The position numbers and the translations under genes are program-made. From Rhodospirillales bacterium (GTDB lineage Bacteria > Pseudomonadota > Alphaproteobacteria > Rhodospirillales > JAPHTL01): DNA of 17,201 nucleotides. Where the stretch lies: NCBI GenBank assembly GCA_026193355.1, contig JAPHTL010000194.1, positions 1-17,201 on the forward strand, in the 5' to 3' direction. Below are positions 7,949 to 15,659 of the stretch, piece after piece (the stretch's first letter is position 1; each line of letters begins with the position of its first letter). A model generated the notes under the pieces. That model was not told the DNA's origin. It ran no database searches and was given only the letters and a program-made list of their open reading frames with translations.

Positions 7949-10923
7949 GGTCGAGCCTGGCTCAGGTTGGGAAACACAAAACGCAGAAAATCACATGCGT
8001 TATCGTCCGCATTGTCCAACGCCATTTTCCTTGCCATGTCCTCGGCCTCTTTCGAGCCTTCCGGGATGGGCAGGCCCGCAGCCCTGTAATGCGCTGCGTA
8101 TTGCGTATAGAAGGCCATTGTCGGTTCTGGATCGTGGGAAAATGTCAGGTCCGAAGCCCTGAGGGCATGCCAGAACACCCGGTCGCAATAGGGGCCAAGG
8201 GCCTTTGGCATGACTTCCCAAAGGGACAACAGGGAAAGGGCCGGACCGGTCAGTAACAGGCAGCTTGTATCGGCAAAACCGATCCCGTCGCTTTCGTCGT
8301 GGGCCGGGTCAATGGGAAGATGCGCCCCCCCGGTTCCATGAATGGTCCGCCCCGATGTGCAGACCGCCGCGCCGGTGCGTTGATGAAGGTCGACGAGGCG
8401 CGCGATATGCTCCGACGTATACCAGTTGTCGGCATCCAGCAAGGCGATCGCATCGAACCCTTCGGCCACGGCGGCCACAGCGCCGCGGCCGCGCGGGGTA
8501 TTGCCGTTATCACCGTGAGGGCCTTCCGTCAGGATCATGTGCCGCACGTCCCAACCGTCGATTTCCGCCTTCGGCCGCCCATCCGCCACCATGAAATGGG
8601 TGCAGGGATGCGTCTGCGTTGCGACACTGTCGTGACAGCGTTTCAAAATTTCGAGGTCTTCCCCATAGTAGGGCGTAATCACCGCAACTTTTACCGGCGC
8701 ACTATCGCCTTTCCTTTCCTCTTTCGCAGCACCCACGCCTTCTTCCGATGCGCACCACGACCGCCACATGGTTCTCAGGGCCGTTTCAAAGTTCCCCGCA
8801 AAACGATTCCCATCGCAAACAGGCGAAGAGGACATCTGTTTGCGCAGCCCCGAGCGCCATGCCGCCCGCCTCGCCGTATCGCCAGCCAGCGCAACCGCCA
8901 CACTGACATAATCTTCAGGGTCCTCAGCTATACACTCACCCAGGCCCGCATTGTTCAGGTGGCTGGCAGAATGCCGCCCCGCAAAGGTCTTGCCCGGCAT
9001 TGTGACGACAGGCACACCCATCCACAGGGCCTCCAGCGTCGTCAGCCCGCCGGAATAGGGGAAAGGATCGAGGGCGACATCAATGCGGTTGTAGGTTTCC
9101 AGAAGATCGTAATGGGGCGAAGGCCCTTCAAGAATCACCCGACCCCCGTCAATACCGTACCGCCCAAAACAATCGCGAAGACGATTGGCCGTTTCCTTGT
9201 CTGCCAGCGCCCTTGTTTTCAGAAGGATTTTTGACCCCGACGCCTGATCAAGAATGCGCGCCCACAAGGCGATGACATGATCGTTGACCTTGGTGAGTTC
9301 ATTGAAACACCCGAACGTGACATATCCGTTGCTTTCGCTCGGGAGCGGCCCGATTTCCGGGGTGGTATCGGGTGGCGCGTAACAGACATACCCGTCTGGA
9401 AGGCGGTACACCTGCTCGGTGTAACAGTCCTCTTCGCCCTCGGGCACATGGAAGCGATCAGCAATCAGCCAGTCCATCTGGGAAAGCCCGGTGGTCCCCA
9501 CATAGCCCGCCCAGGTCGCCTGAACAGGCGCGGCGCGGCGCAGAAACACCGGAAGGCGATTGTTCGCTGTATGCCCTGCGAGGTCGACGAGAATATCTAT
9601 CCCGTCGTCGTGGATTCTTTCGATCAATTGTTCATCGGATTGACCGTGTACAGGGATCCAGTACGAGCAGGAATCCTTCATGCGTCCGGTGACATCATCT
9701 TCATAATGACGGTCGGAGTAGCAAAAAACGTCATAAAGGCCCTTGTTCAGATGACCAATCATCCCGGAAAGAAAGAACCCCACGGGATGGCGACCGAAAT
9801 CTGGTGATAGAAGGCCGACGCGTAATTTCCGTTCCGGCTCACGCGTATTGGTGAGCGACGGGCCAGCCTTCCTCCGGTCTCCGCCATAGACAGCGGCCCA
9901 TGACCGATGCATGGTCAGCAACTGTCGGGCATCAAGGCCCTTCCCCTCAACAAATTCTGGGGTCGCGAACTGAAGTCCGTAAAGCAGGTTGCTGAAGGCC
10001 TGCGTGTAGTCGTTGCGCATAAGAACAGCCTTGGCCAAGGCAATGTATGCAGGCCCAAGCTTCACCTGACCCTGCAAGGTAACGCCGAGGCCATTGAAAA
10101 GGTCTGCGTGATTCGGCGCCAGTTTCAAGGCGTGCCGATACGCTTCTCCCGCCTCCTCCAGGCGGCCAAGGCCGTGCAGGGCCACGCCCATGTTGGCCAG
10201 AGCCTCCGGATAATCCGGTTGCAGGGCGAGCGCCTTTCCGTAGGAAAGAACAGCCTCCTCTATCCGCCCCATATCCTTGTGGATGTTGCCCAGATTGTTG
10301 TGGAAAACGGCGTCTTCAGGATCTATCTCCATCGCCCGGCGATAGGATTTCGCCGCATCTTCAAGACTTCCCGACGCGTACAGGGCATTCCCGAGATTAT
10401 TGTGAGCCTCAGCGTATTCAGGATTGATCTCAAGGGCCCTCCGATACGATTCAACGGCTTCGCCGGGCAGCCCCAGGCCTCGCAAGGCAATGCCAAGGTT
10501 GTTGCAGGCTTCGTAGGAACAAGAATCGAGATTTATCGCCTTGCGAAAAACTTCAGCCGCCTCGTGCCATGCCTTCTTCTCCGTGAAAACCAGGCCGAGA
10601 TTATTGTAGGCGGTCGCATAGGAGGGGTCGCATGCGACCGCGCGACGAAACGCCGTGATCGCCTCACCGGTGCGGCCCTGGTCCTTGAGCGCGATGCCCA
10701 GATTGTTGAGAACACCCGGCTCATGCGGCGCAACATCGAGAATTTTTCGATAAATCCCTTCCGCCGCCGAAAGATCGCCCGCCTGATGCAAGGCCACGGC
10801 CGCGTTGAAGGCGTCGGCGATTTGCTGGCCATCGCCGGAAGGAGCCGCGCCGCCACGGTCCGGACGTGGCGGGCTATTTCCCCCGCCTGTCTTGGCCTTC
10901 GCCCTGCGTTCCTTGCGATTCAT
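7945..10923 (-). CDS. Trimodular TPR - GT41 (OGT/SPINDLY-like) - GT2 glycosyltransferase
   Basis: A 992-residue protein in three parts. After a basic N-terminus (MNRKERRAKAK) come eight 34-residue TPR units (about 36-306) with the NNLG...A...Y.RAL.I.P pattern. Next is a GT41 O-GlcNAc-transferase-like catalytic region (about 365-720). SPDFGRHPVGFF (373-384) holds the His equivalent to human OGT His498, CFNELTKV (539-546) holds the conserved Lys, and DPFPYSGGLTTLEALWMGVPVV (619-640) forms the donor site. The third part (about 744-940) is a GT2-like GT-A domain: VAVITPYYG (747-755), then LLDADNWY (828-835), whose DAD matches the metal-binding DxD. Soluble, cytoplasmic. I chose ATG 10921-10923 because MNRKERR is a usual start for this class; the upstream ATG at 11040 would add 39 residues and cannot be excluded. 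Shine-Dalgarno weak (TGGAAC). Protein O-glycosylation by GT41 with further action by GT2 is inference. Confidence 0.87.
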   Translation of the reverse strand: MNRKERRAKAKTGGGNSPPRPDRGGAAPSGDGQQIADAFNAAVALHQAGDLSAAEGIYRKILDVAPHEPGVLNNLGIALKDQGRTGEAITAFRRAVACDPSYATAYNNLGLVFTEKKAWHEAAEVFRKAINLDSCSYEACNNLGIALRGLGLPGEAVESYRRALEINPEYAEAHNNLGNALYASGSLEDAAKSYRRAMEIDPEDAVFHNNLGNIHKDMGRIEEAVLSYGKALALQPDYPEALANMGVALHGLGRLEEAGEAYRHALKLAPNHADLFNGLGVTLQGQVKLGPAYIALAKAVLMRNDYTQAFSNLLYGLQFATPEFVEGKGLDARQLLTMHRSWAAVYGGDRRKAGPSLTNTREPERKLRVGLLSPDFGRHPVGFFLSGMIGHLNKGLYDVFCYSDRHYEDDVTGRMKDSCSYWIPVHGQSDEQLIERIHDDGIDILVDLAGHTANNRLPVFLRRAAPVQATWAGYVGTTGLSQMDWLIADRFHVPEGEEDCYTEQVYRLPDGYVCYAPPDTTPEIGPLPSESNGYVTFGCFNELTKVNDHVIALWARILDQASGSKILLKTRALADKETANRLRDCFGRYGIDGGRVILEGPSPHYDLLETYNRIDVALDPFPYSGGLTTLEALWMGVPVVTMPGKTFAGRHSASHLNNAGLGECIAEDPEDYVSVAVALAGDTARRAAWRSGLRKQMSSSPVCDGNRFAGNFETALRTMWRSWCASEEGVGAAKEERKGDSAPVKVAVITPYYGEDLEILKRCHDSVATQTHPCTHFMVADGRPKAEIDGWDVRHMILTEGPHGDNGNTPRGRGAVAAVAEGFDAIALLDADNWYTSEHIARLVDLHQRTGAAVCTSGRTIHGTGGAHLPIDPAHDESDGIGFADTSCLLLTGPALSLLSLWEVMPKALGPYCDRVFWHALRASDLTFSHDPEPTMAFYTQYAAHYRAAGLPIPEGSKEAEDMARKMALDNADDNACDFLRFVFPNLSQARP
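10006..10818 (-). repeat. Eight tandem TPR units in the trimodular glycosyltransferase
   Basis: Eight consecutive 34-codon units (residues 36-306) follow the TPR pattern, with NNLG at the start of helix A and an Ala-x-x-x-Tyr/Phe-Arg-x-Ala helix B ending in Pro near position 32. The units are diverged at DNA level, so this is an old protein repeat and not a recent tandem duplication. In GT41 enzymes this superhelix binds the protein substrate. Confidence 0.85.
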
Positions 10924-11148
10924 GTTCCAGAAAAGCCCCCGACCGTGCCAATTGCCAGAATCGGACAACGCCACGTGATCCACTGATGGTAGCCTTATCG
11001 GGACTGCATCGGCAACCAAGCTACGCGGCGCATAATTCATTTTTGTGCGCCGGTTGCACCACAGGGATAATAACTCTTACCGTCGTAATCGGGATTTATT
11101 ACACTGGAAGTTGAGGCTTTCTTTCGATCATCCCGGAAAGGGGAGGTT
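10924..11148. promoter_or_regulatory. Divergent intergenic region between the two TPR-GT41 genes
   Basis: This 225-base gap separates the start codons of two divergent GT41 genes. On the plus strand a possible sigma-70-type promoter is TTGTGC (11043-11048), 17 bases, then GATAAT (11066-11071), five of six matching the -10 consensus but only a weak -35. It would drive the gene at 11149. No equally good site was found for the minus-strand gene. If that gene starts at 11040 instead of 10923, the intergenic space shrinks to 108 bases and would still hold the plus-strand -10. Confidence 0.3.
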
Positions 11149-12918
11149 GTGAACAACCCTTTGACGCTGGCGACGGATTTGGCCCGTGCTGGCAAGGTCG
11201 ATATGGCCCTTGAGGTTCTCGCCCAGGCGATCAATGATTCGCCGGACGGCGTTCGCCTGACTCACCACTACGTAAAAATACTCGTCGCAATTGGCCGCCT
11301 TGATCTGGCGGAAGACGCTTGCCGACTGGCTCTGGACAACAGCGGTGGTGCGGACGCGCAGATCAACGCCGATTATGGCGTTATTCTTTACCATCAGGCT
11401 CGCTACGCGGAGGCGGTTGTATATTTAAGAAAGGCGATCGAGGCCGATCCCAAAGATGCGACCAGCCTGTCAAATCTGGGCGCGGCCCTGCAAAGCCTTC
11501 GGAAACTGGCGGAGGCGGAACAGGCCTACCGTGAGTGTCTGTCGATCGACCCCGATAACGCAGAAGCGATAGCAAACCTCGGTGTTCTTAATTTTGATAT
11601 GGGGATGCCCAGAAAAGCGATTGAATACTACCGACGCGCTCTCAAGAGCGCCCCGGACCTCATCGCTGTCCATTCCAACCTCATCCAGGCGATGCACTAT
11701 CTGCCTGAAATTACCCAGCAGGCCATCCATGACGAATTATCCAACTGGAACGCGCGCCATGCCGCGCCCCTCTGGCCAAAAGAACCGGTGCAGCCAAGAG
11801 ATCCCACACCCGGCAGGAAGCTTCGTGTCGGTTTCCTTTCCGGCGGATTCAGGCGGCATCCTGTCGGCTTTCTCGCCATCGCCGCCATTGAGGCCCTTCC
11901 TAAAGATTTGTTCGAAATCGTCATCTACTCGAACAACGCCCTCTCAGATGACCTGACGGAGCGTTTCAAGAAATCCGCCGACCTGTGGCGGGATATTTCG
12001 GGAATGGATGATTCCTCAGGGATTGATCTTATACGTGAAGACAGTATCGACATCCTGATTGATCTGTCCGGCCACGGCGCTGGCGGCCGGCTTTTGATCG
12101 TCGCCCGCAGCGCAGCCCCGGTTCAGGTCAAATGGATCGGCGGGCAATTCAACTCAACCGGCATGAATGCCTTCGATGCCTTCATCACGGATTCCACTGA
12201 AACGCCGGAGGGCGACGAGCGGTGGTATGCAGAGAGGAAGATCGTCCGTTTGCCGGGGGATTACGTCTGTTACGCCCCCCCCAGCTACGTGCCGGGCGTA
12301 TCGCCCCTGCCAGCACGGGAGAAGGGGTTTATCAACTTCGCTTGTTTTAACAACCCGGCAAAGATCAACGAGGACGTTGCCGATGTCTGGGGAAAGATCC
12401 TCACAGCGGTTCCCGGGAGCCGTCTGGCCCTGAGGGGCCGCGCCTATGAAGAACGCCCTGTGAGGGAATACTTCACGAAGATGTTCAAGGATGCCGGGAT
12501 TGATCCGGATCGCGTCTCGTTTCTTGGACAGGCCCCCCACAGGGAACTTCTGGAGTCATATGGAGATATCGATATCTCCCTCGACCCCTTCCCGTATTCC
12601 GGCGGCCTGACGACGATCGAATCATTGTGGATGGGCATTCCGGTCGTGACGCTTTTCGGTGCAACATTCGCCGGACGCCATGCCGCCACCCATCTCGTTA
12701 ACACGGGGATGGCGGAATGGGTTGCCCCCGATCGCGATACATACGTGAGCACCGCCATTGAATGGGCGCGCGACATCGATCGCCTTGCCGGATTGCGCGG
12801 CGCCTTGCGGGAAAAAGTGAGAACCTCACCTCTCTGCGACAGCGCATTGTTTGCTGACAACCTTGGAAAAGCGCTCCGAAATCTGTGGCTGGATCGCTGC
12901 GCCACCTCATCGCGCTAG
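11149..12918 (+). CDS. TPR-GT41 (O-GlcNAc transferase/SPINDLY-like) glycosyltransferase
   Basis: A 589-residue protein with four or so N-terminal TPR units, the clearest at 71-104, 105-138 and 139-172, followed by a GT41 catalytic region (about 222-580). RVGFLSGGFRRHPVGF (226-241) carries the His (H237) matching the catalytic His498 region of human OGT. ACFNNPAKINEDV (398-410) supplies the conserved Lys, and DPFPYSGGLTTIESLWMGIPVV (479-500) with TFAGRHAATHL (506-516) forms the nucleotide-sugar site. It is a paralogue of the GT41 part of the divergent neighbour but lacks that protein's GT2 domain and has fewer TPRs. The start is GTG with a strong AAAGGGGAGG (11137-11146) just ahead; spacing is short if GGAGG pairs and normal if AAGGGG pairs. 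Cytoplasmic transfer of a sugar to Ser/Thr of a protein is expected; substrate unknown. The next gene is fliK, 226 bases downstream. Confidence 0.9.
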   Translation: MNNPLTLATDLARAGKVDMALEVLAQAINDSPDGVRLTHHYVKILVAIGRLDLAEDACRLALDNSGGADAQINADYGVILYHQARYAEAVVYLRKAIEADPKDATSLSNLGAALQSLRKLAEAEQAYRECLSIDPDNAEAIANLGVLNFDMGMPRKAIEYYRRALKSAPDLIAVHSNLIQAMHYLPEITQQAIHDELSNWNARHAAPLWPKEPVQPRDPTPGRKLRVGFLSGGFRRHPVGFLAIAAIEALPKDLFEIVIYSNNALSDDLTERFKKSADLWRDISGMDDSSGIDLIREDSIDILIDLSGHGAGGRLLIVARSAAPVQVKWIGGQFNSTGMNAFDAFITDSTETPEGDERWYAERKIVRLPGDYVCYAPPSYVPGVSPLPAREKGFINFACFNNPAKINEDVADVWGKILTAVPGSRLALRGRAYEERPVREYFTKMFKDAGIDPDRVSFLGQAPHRELLESYGDIDISLDPFPYSGGLTTIESLWMGIPVVTLFGATFAGRHAATHLVNTGMAEWVAPDRDTYVSTAIEWARDIDRLAGLRGALREKVRTSPLCDSALFADNLGKALRNLWLDRCATSSR

Positions 12919-12975
12919 TCCCTTCACAGTCATTCCATCCCATTGTCCGCCCAAGGTCACTTCCTGCAGGTTCTG

Positions 12976-12993
12976 CCGGTCAATTATTGCCGG
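12976..12993. promoter_or_regulatory. Dyad upstream of fliK, candidate activator (enhancer) site
   Basis: The sequence CCGGTCAATTATTGCCGG is an almost perfect dyad: CAAT-T-ATTG flanked on both sides by CCGG, with one extra T. It is centred near 12985, about 130 bases before the start predicted for the -24/-12 promoter at 13090-13105. That is the usual position for the binding site of a sigma-54 activator (FlbD/FleQ-type in flagellar systems). The GC-rich arms around an A/T centre recall Caulobacter ftr elements, but I compare from memory. A second, wider dyad, CAAGGTCA (12952-12959) and TGACCTTG (13005-13012), encloses it. Confidence 0.4.
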
Positions 12994-13059
12994 GTGCGGG
13001 GGTTTGACCTTGTACCTTCACCATCCAGTCCAGGGGAACACCTGATAAATTTTATTATA

Positions 13060-13072
13060 TTTCAACGAGTTA
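13060..13072 (+). promoter_or_regulatory. IHF-like site between enhancer dyad and -24/-12 promoter
   Basis: TTTCAACGAGTTA matches the IHF consensus WATCAANNNNTTR at all defined positions but one (second base T for A). It is preceded by an A/T-rich tract (13045-13062), as is common at IHF sites. It sits between the upstream dyad and the -24/-12 promoter, where IHF bends DNA to bring a sigma-54 activator to the polymerase. One-mismatch matches to this short consensus are frequent, so the case rests mainly on position. Confidence 0.4.
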
Positions 13073-13089
13073 AAGAGTAGCGCTCAGTT

Positions 13090-13105
13090 TGGCCCGATGC
13101 TTGCA
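13090..13105 (+). promoter_or_regulatory. Sigma-54 (RpoN) -24/-12 promoter of the fliK-flgD-flgE operon
   Basis: TGGCCC-GATGC-TTGCA fits the sigma-54 consensus TGGCAC-N5-TTGCW with only one deviation (C for A at the fifth base). The invariant GG (13091-13092) and GC (13103-13104) are exactly 12 bases apart. Transcription would start near 13116, about 30 bases before the fliK start codon. Hook genes under sigma-54 are usual in alphaproteobacteria such as Caulobacter. Confidence 0.75.
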
Positions 13106-13144
13106 ATTCATTCCATGGATTTACGCCACCTATGGGGATGAGCC

Positions 13145-14953
13145 ATGGAAATCGATACTGTCAGCAAATCGCAGTCCGGAACGGCCAAGGGCGCAGACGC
13201 CAGCGGGAACTCAGCCGCAGGCGGCATTGCCGGATCTTTCGCCAATCTCCTGAAGAATGCGGGCGTAAGCCTCGAAACGTCGGTCCAGAACAGTATGGGC
13301 AAATATGTGGCGAGCACCGACTCGGCCATGGTCCGCGCCCCCAAGGATAACGACGTCGGCCGCAGGAACGACGCAGACGACCAGAAGGACGACAGAGCGC
13401 CAAGCGAAGCGCGCTCCGTGGATGACAGAAGGGATTCTGGCGACGACAGCCGCGTTGACAACAAGGATAACGGCAAAACGGCGGCGGATGACCGCCACGA
13501 AGACAAGGGCGCGGATTCACGCGACCAGTCCAATACGGCGGAAAATCACGACACCGGCGACAACCCGGAAGCTTCGAGCCAGCAGGAAACGGCCCAATCC
13601 GAAGCGCCCGCGGCCCAATCCGAAGGAAAGAACGAGACATCCGATACCGTCGATTCTTCTGATACAGGCGCGGACACCACCGAACAGGCGGCCGCTGCAA
13701 CCGCGACGACAACGACTGTGGCGGCTGCGACACCGTTCGCCGAGACCGTGGCCAATCATGTCCAGACGGCCCGTTCGACGGACGGTAGCGGCAAGGCCGG
13801 CGAAACGGCCCAGCAGGTTGCGGCCGCGGCGCGTCAGAATGGCGGCAAGGAAACAGGCGAAGCCAATCAGGCGTCACAGAATGACGGCAATGCCGTCGGC
13901 AAAACCGCCATGCGTGATGCGGGGCTTACCGGAAACACAAAGGGCGCGACAAACCAGACGACCGTTAACCAGAACGCCGCACAGGGCGGCGAAATGGCGA
14001 AGGGTCCGGACAATCAGGTCGCTGCACAGCAGGCCGCCGCCCTTTCACGCGATGCGCGTATTAATCGCCCCGTTTCCGTCAAGGTGACCGTCACCGGGGA
14101 AAATGCCGGCGTACAGTCGCAGCCCACATCATCCCTGACGGCCAACGCGGCAACAGCCATCGACGACGCATCTCGAGGCGGCCAGGGACAACAGCGTGGA
14201 CAGAATACGCCGGGCAATCCCTTCGCCCAGACCAGCCAGCAGGCGGCGCAGGCGGCCCAACAGGCAGGGAACAACGCCGCCGCCGTTTCAGCCCAGCAGG
14301 CGGCAGCCCAGCAGGCGCAATCACAGGCGGCTGCAAATTCGGGCGGCGCAAAAGCGCAGGTCAACGTCCAGAATGTCCAGCAGCCCACCTCCGTCCAGGC
14401 GACGCAGACCGGTGGCGAGACACTTTCTTCATCGGCATCAAACGGGCCGGGCCAGTCGACACAGGCCAGCCAGACCGCCGCCACACAGAAACCGGCGGCA
14501 CCCCAGACACCCGTCCGGCCACAGCAGGTTATGGAGCAGGTCAGCGTACAGGTCGCCAAGGCCATCAATGGCGGAGTGGACAAGGTCACCATTCACCTGA
14601 AGCCTGAATCCCTCGGCCGCATCGAGGTGCAGCTTGAGATGGGCAAACCCGGACGCGTCAACGCAACCATCGTTGTCGACAAACAGGAAACCCTGGACAT
14701 GCTCCGGCAGGATGTGAAGGGCCTTGAAAAAGCCCTGGGCGATGCCGGTCTGGACGCCAGATCGGGGGATCTGAATTTCGCCCTTCGCAGCGAACAGCAC
14801 CAAAACAACGGCCGCGGCAAGGGCAGCCCCGACACCGCGCCGCAGGCCGGCGAAGAAACCGTTGTGGAGTCCGGAACAGACTCGGCCCCGGCATTGGCCC
14901 AGGCCTATGCGAAGGCCGCTGCCGCCCGCGGCGGTGTGGACATTCGGGCCTAA
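13145..14953 (+). CDS. fliK: Flagellar hook-length control protein FliK
   Basis: A 602-residue exported ruler protein that sets hook length and switches the flagellar type III export specificity. The diagnostic part is the C-terminal Flg_hook domain (about 461-551): VDKVTIHLKPESLGRIEVQLEM (478-499, with the L-x-P-x-x-L-G core), then an ETLDMLRQDVKGLEKAL helix (515-531) and AGLDARSGDLNF. The rest is low-complexity and presumably disordered: Asp/Arg/Lys-rich at 65-140, Ala/Thr/Glu-rich at 140-240, Gln/Ala-rich at 275-400. FliK N-terminal regions are known to vary freely. The ATG at 13145 has GGGGATG 6 bases upstream. It is preceded by a -24/-12 promoter and followed 13 bases later by flgD, so it heads the hook operon. 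It is longer than the Salmonella protein (about 405 residues). Identification rests on the C-terminal domain and the gene order. Confidence 0.93.
   Translation: MEIDTVSKSQSGTAKGADASGNSAAGGIAGSFANLLKNAGVSLETSVQNSMGKYVASTDSAMVRAPKDNDVGRRNDADDQKDDRAPSEARSVDDRRDSGDDSRVDNKDNGKTAADDRHEDKGADSRDQSNTAENHDTGDNPEASSQQETAQSEAPAAQSEGKNETSDTVDSSDTGADTTEQAAAATATTTTVAAATPFAETVANHVQTARSTDGSGKAGETAQQVAAAARQNGGKETGEANQASQNDGNAVGKTAMRDAGLTGNTKGATNQTTVNQNAAQGGEMAKGPDNQVAAQQAAALSRDARINRPVSVKVTVTGENAGVQSQPTSSLTANAATAIDDASRGGQGQQRGQNTPGNPFAQTSQQAAQAAQQAGNNAAAVSAQQAAAQQAQSQAAANSGGAKAQVNVQNVQQPTSVQATQTGGETLSSSASNGPGQSTQASQTAATQKPAAPQTPVRPQQVMEQVSVQVAKAINGGVDKVTIHLKPESLGRIEVQLEMGKPGRVNATIVVDKQETLDMLRQDVKGLEKALGDAGLDARSGDLNFALRSEQHQNNGRGKGSPDTAPQAGEETVVESGTDSAPALAQAYAKAAAARGGVDIRA
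14226..14340 (+). repeat. Gln/Ala-rich low-complexity tract within fliK
   Basis: Residues about 361-398 are almost entirely Gln, Ala, Ser and Asn, encoded by recurring cag-cag-gcg-gc(a/g) units. The tract lies in the disordered ruler part of FliK, just before the C-terminal domain. Such repeats can expand or contract by slippage and could change ruler length. Confidence 0.7.
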
Positions 14954-14966
14954 AGGAAACTGAACG

Positions 14967-15659
14967 ATGATCTTATCAGGCACAACAGATACAGCAGCAA
15001 CGGCGGGTACAGACCAGTCCCGGTCCACAAAGGACCAGAACAAGCTGGCCAAGGACCTGAACCACTTCCTCACCCTGCTGACAACGCAGCTCCAGCATCA
15101 GGATCCGCTGGAACCGATGGATGCGACCGAGTTCACTGCCCAGCTTGTCCAGTTCGCCAGCGTTGAGCAGCAAATCTATCAGAACACCAATCTGGAAAAA
15201 CTGATCAACCTTCAGTCGGCATCGCAGTTGGGCAACATCGTCAACTACGTCGGGCTTGCCGCCGAGGTTGAAGGCCAGGAGCTGCCGTTGCAGAACGGTG
15301 CGGCGGAATTCTCCTACACCCTTGCAGACAAGGCAGACAAGGTGACCGTCCTGATTACCGATGGGTCCGGGAAAACCGTTTTCACCGCCCAGGGCGAAAC
15401 CGATGCCGGCGTCCACCGCATCAGCTGGGACGGCAAGGACATGGACGGCATCGCTGTGCCCGACGGCACGTATAACGTGACCGCCGCAGCGCTTGATTAC
15501 AACGGGGACCCATTGGATGTGGTCCATACGGTCGTCGGCCGGGTGACCGGCGTCGCCGTTGGCGAAAACGGCACGCCGACCCTGTTCATGGGCGATGTCG
15601 ATGTCGCCATGGAAAAAGTCATCGCCGTCAAGGAACCGCCGGCAGCGGTTGTCCAGTAA
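14967..15659 (+). CDS. flgD: Flagellar hook assembly scaffold (hook cap) protein FlgD
   Basis: A 230-residue protein that caps the growing hook and guides FlgE polymerisation outside the cell; exported by the flagellar type III system without a cleaved signal peptide. The N-terminal FlgD signature is LNHFLTLLTTQLQHQDPLEPMDATEF (31-56), continuing in TAQLVQFASVEQQI (57-70). The C-terminal half shows the Tudor/FLN-like fold of FlgD, with VTVLITDGSGKTVFT and GVHRISWDGKDMDGIAVPDGTYNVTAAA. Length is normal for the family. The start has AAAGGAA 8 bases upstream and lies 13 bases after the fliK stop, so the two genes are cotranscribed. Nothing is unusual about this gene. Confidence 0.96.
   Translation: MILSGTTDTAATAGTDQSRSTKDQNKLAKDLNHFLTLLTTQLQHQDPLEPMDATEFTAQLVQFASVEQQIYQNTNLEKLINLQSASQLGNIVNYVGLAAEVEGQELPLQNGAAEFSYTLADKADKVTVLITDGSGKTVFTAQGETDAGVHRISWDGKDMDGIAVPDGTYNVTAAALDYNGDPLDVVHTVVGRVTGVAVGENGTPTLFMGDVDVAMEKVIAVKEPPAAVVQ

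Noticed and set aside
9907..10986. 359-residue plus-strand ORF opposite the TPR region
   Set aside because: It is an antisense shadow produced by the repetitive codon pattern of the TPR units; the minus-strand frame has eight clear TPRs followed by a catalytic domain.
12851..13045. 64-residue plus-strand ORF spanning the end of the TPR-GT41 gene and the leader of fliK
   Set aside because: It overlaps the 3' end of a confident gene in another frame, has no good ribosome-binding site and runs through the candidate regulatory dyad.
13108..13533. 141-residue minus-strand ORF opposite fliK
   Set aside because: It is a Ser/Leu/Arg-rich mirror of the GC-rich fliK coding frame, with no recognisable domain; the plus-strand frame has the FliK C-terminal domain and a good ribosome-binding site.
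14226..14340. Gln/Ala codon repeats as a CRISPR-like or minisatellite array
   Set aside because: The units are irregular, in frame and inside a coding sequence; they are protein low complexity and not spaced direct repeats.
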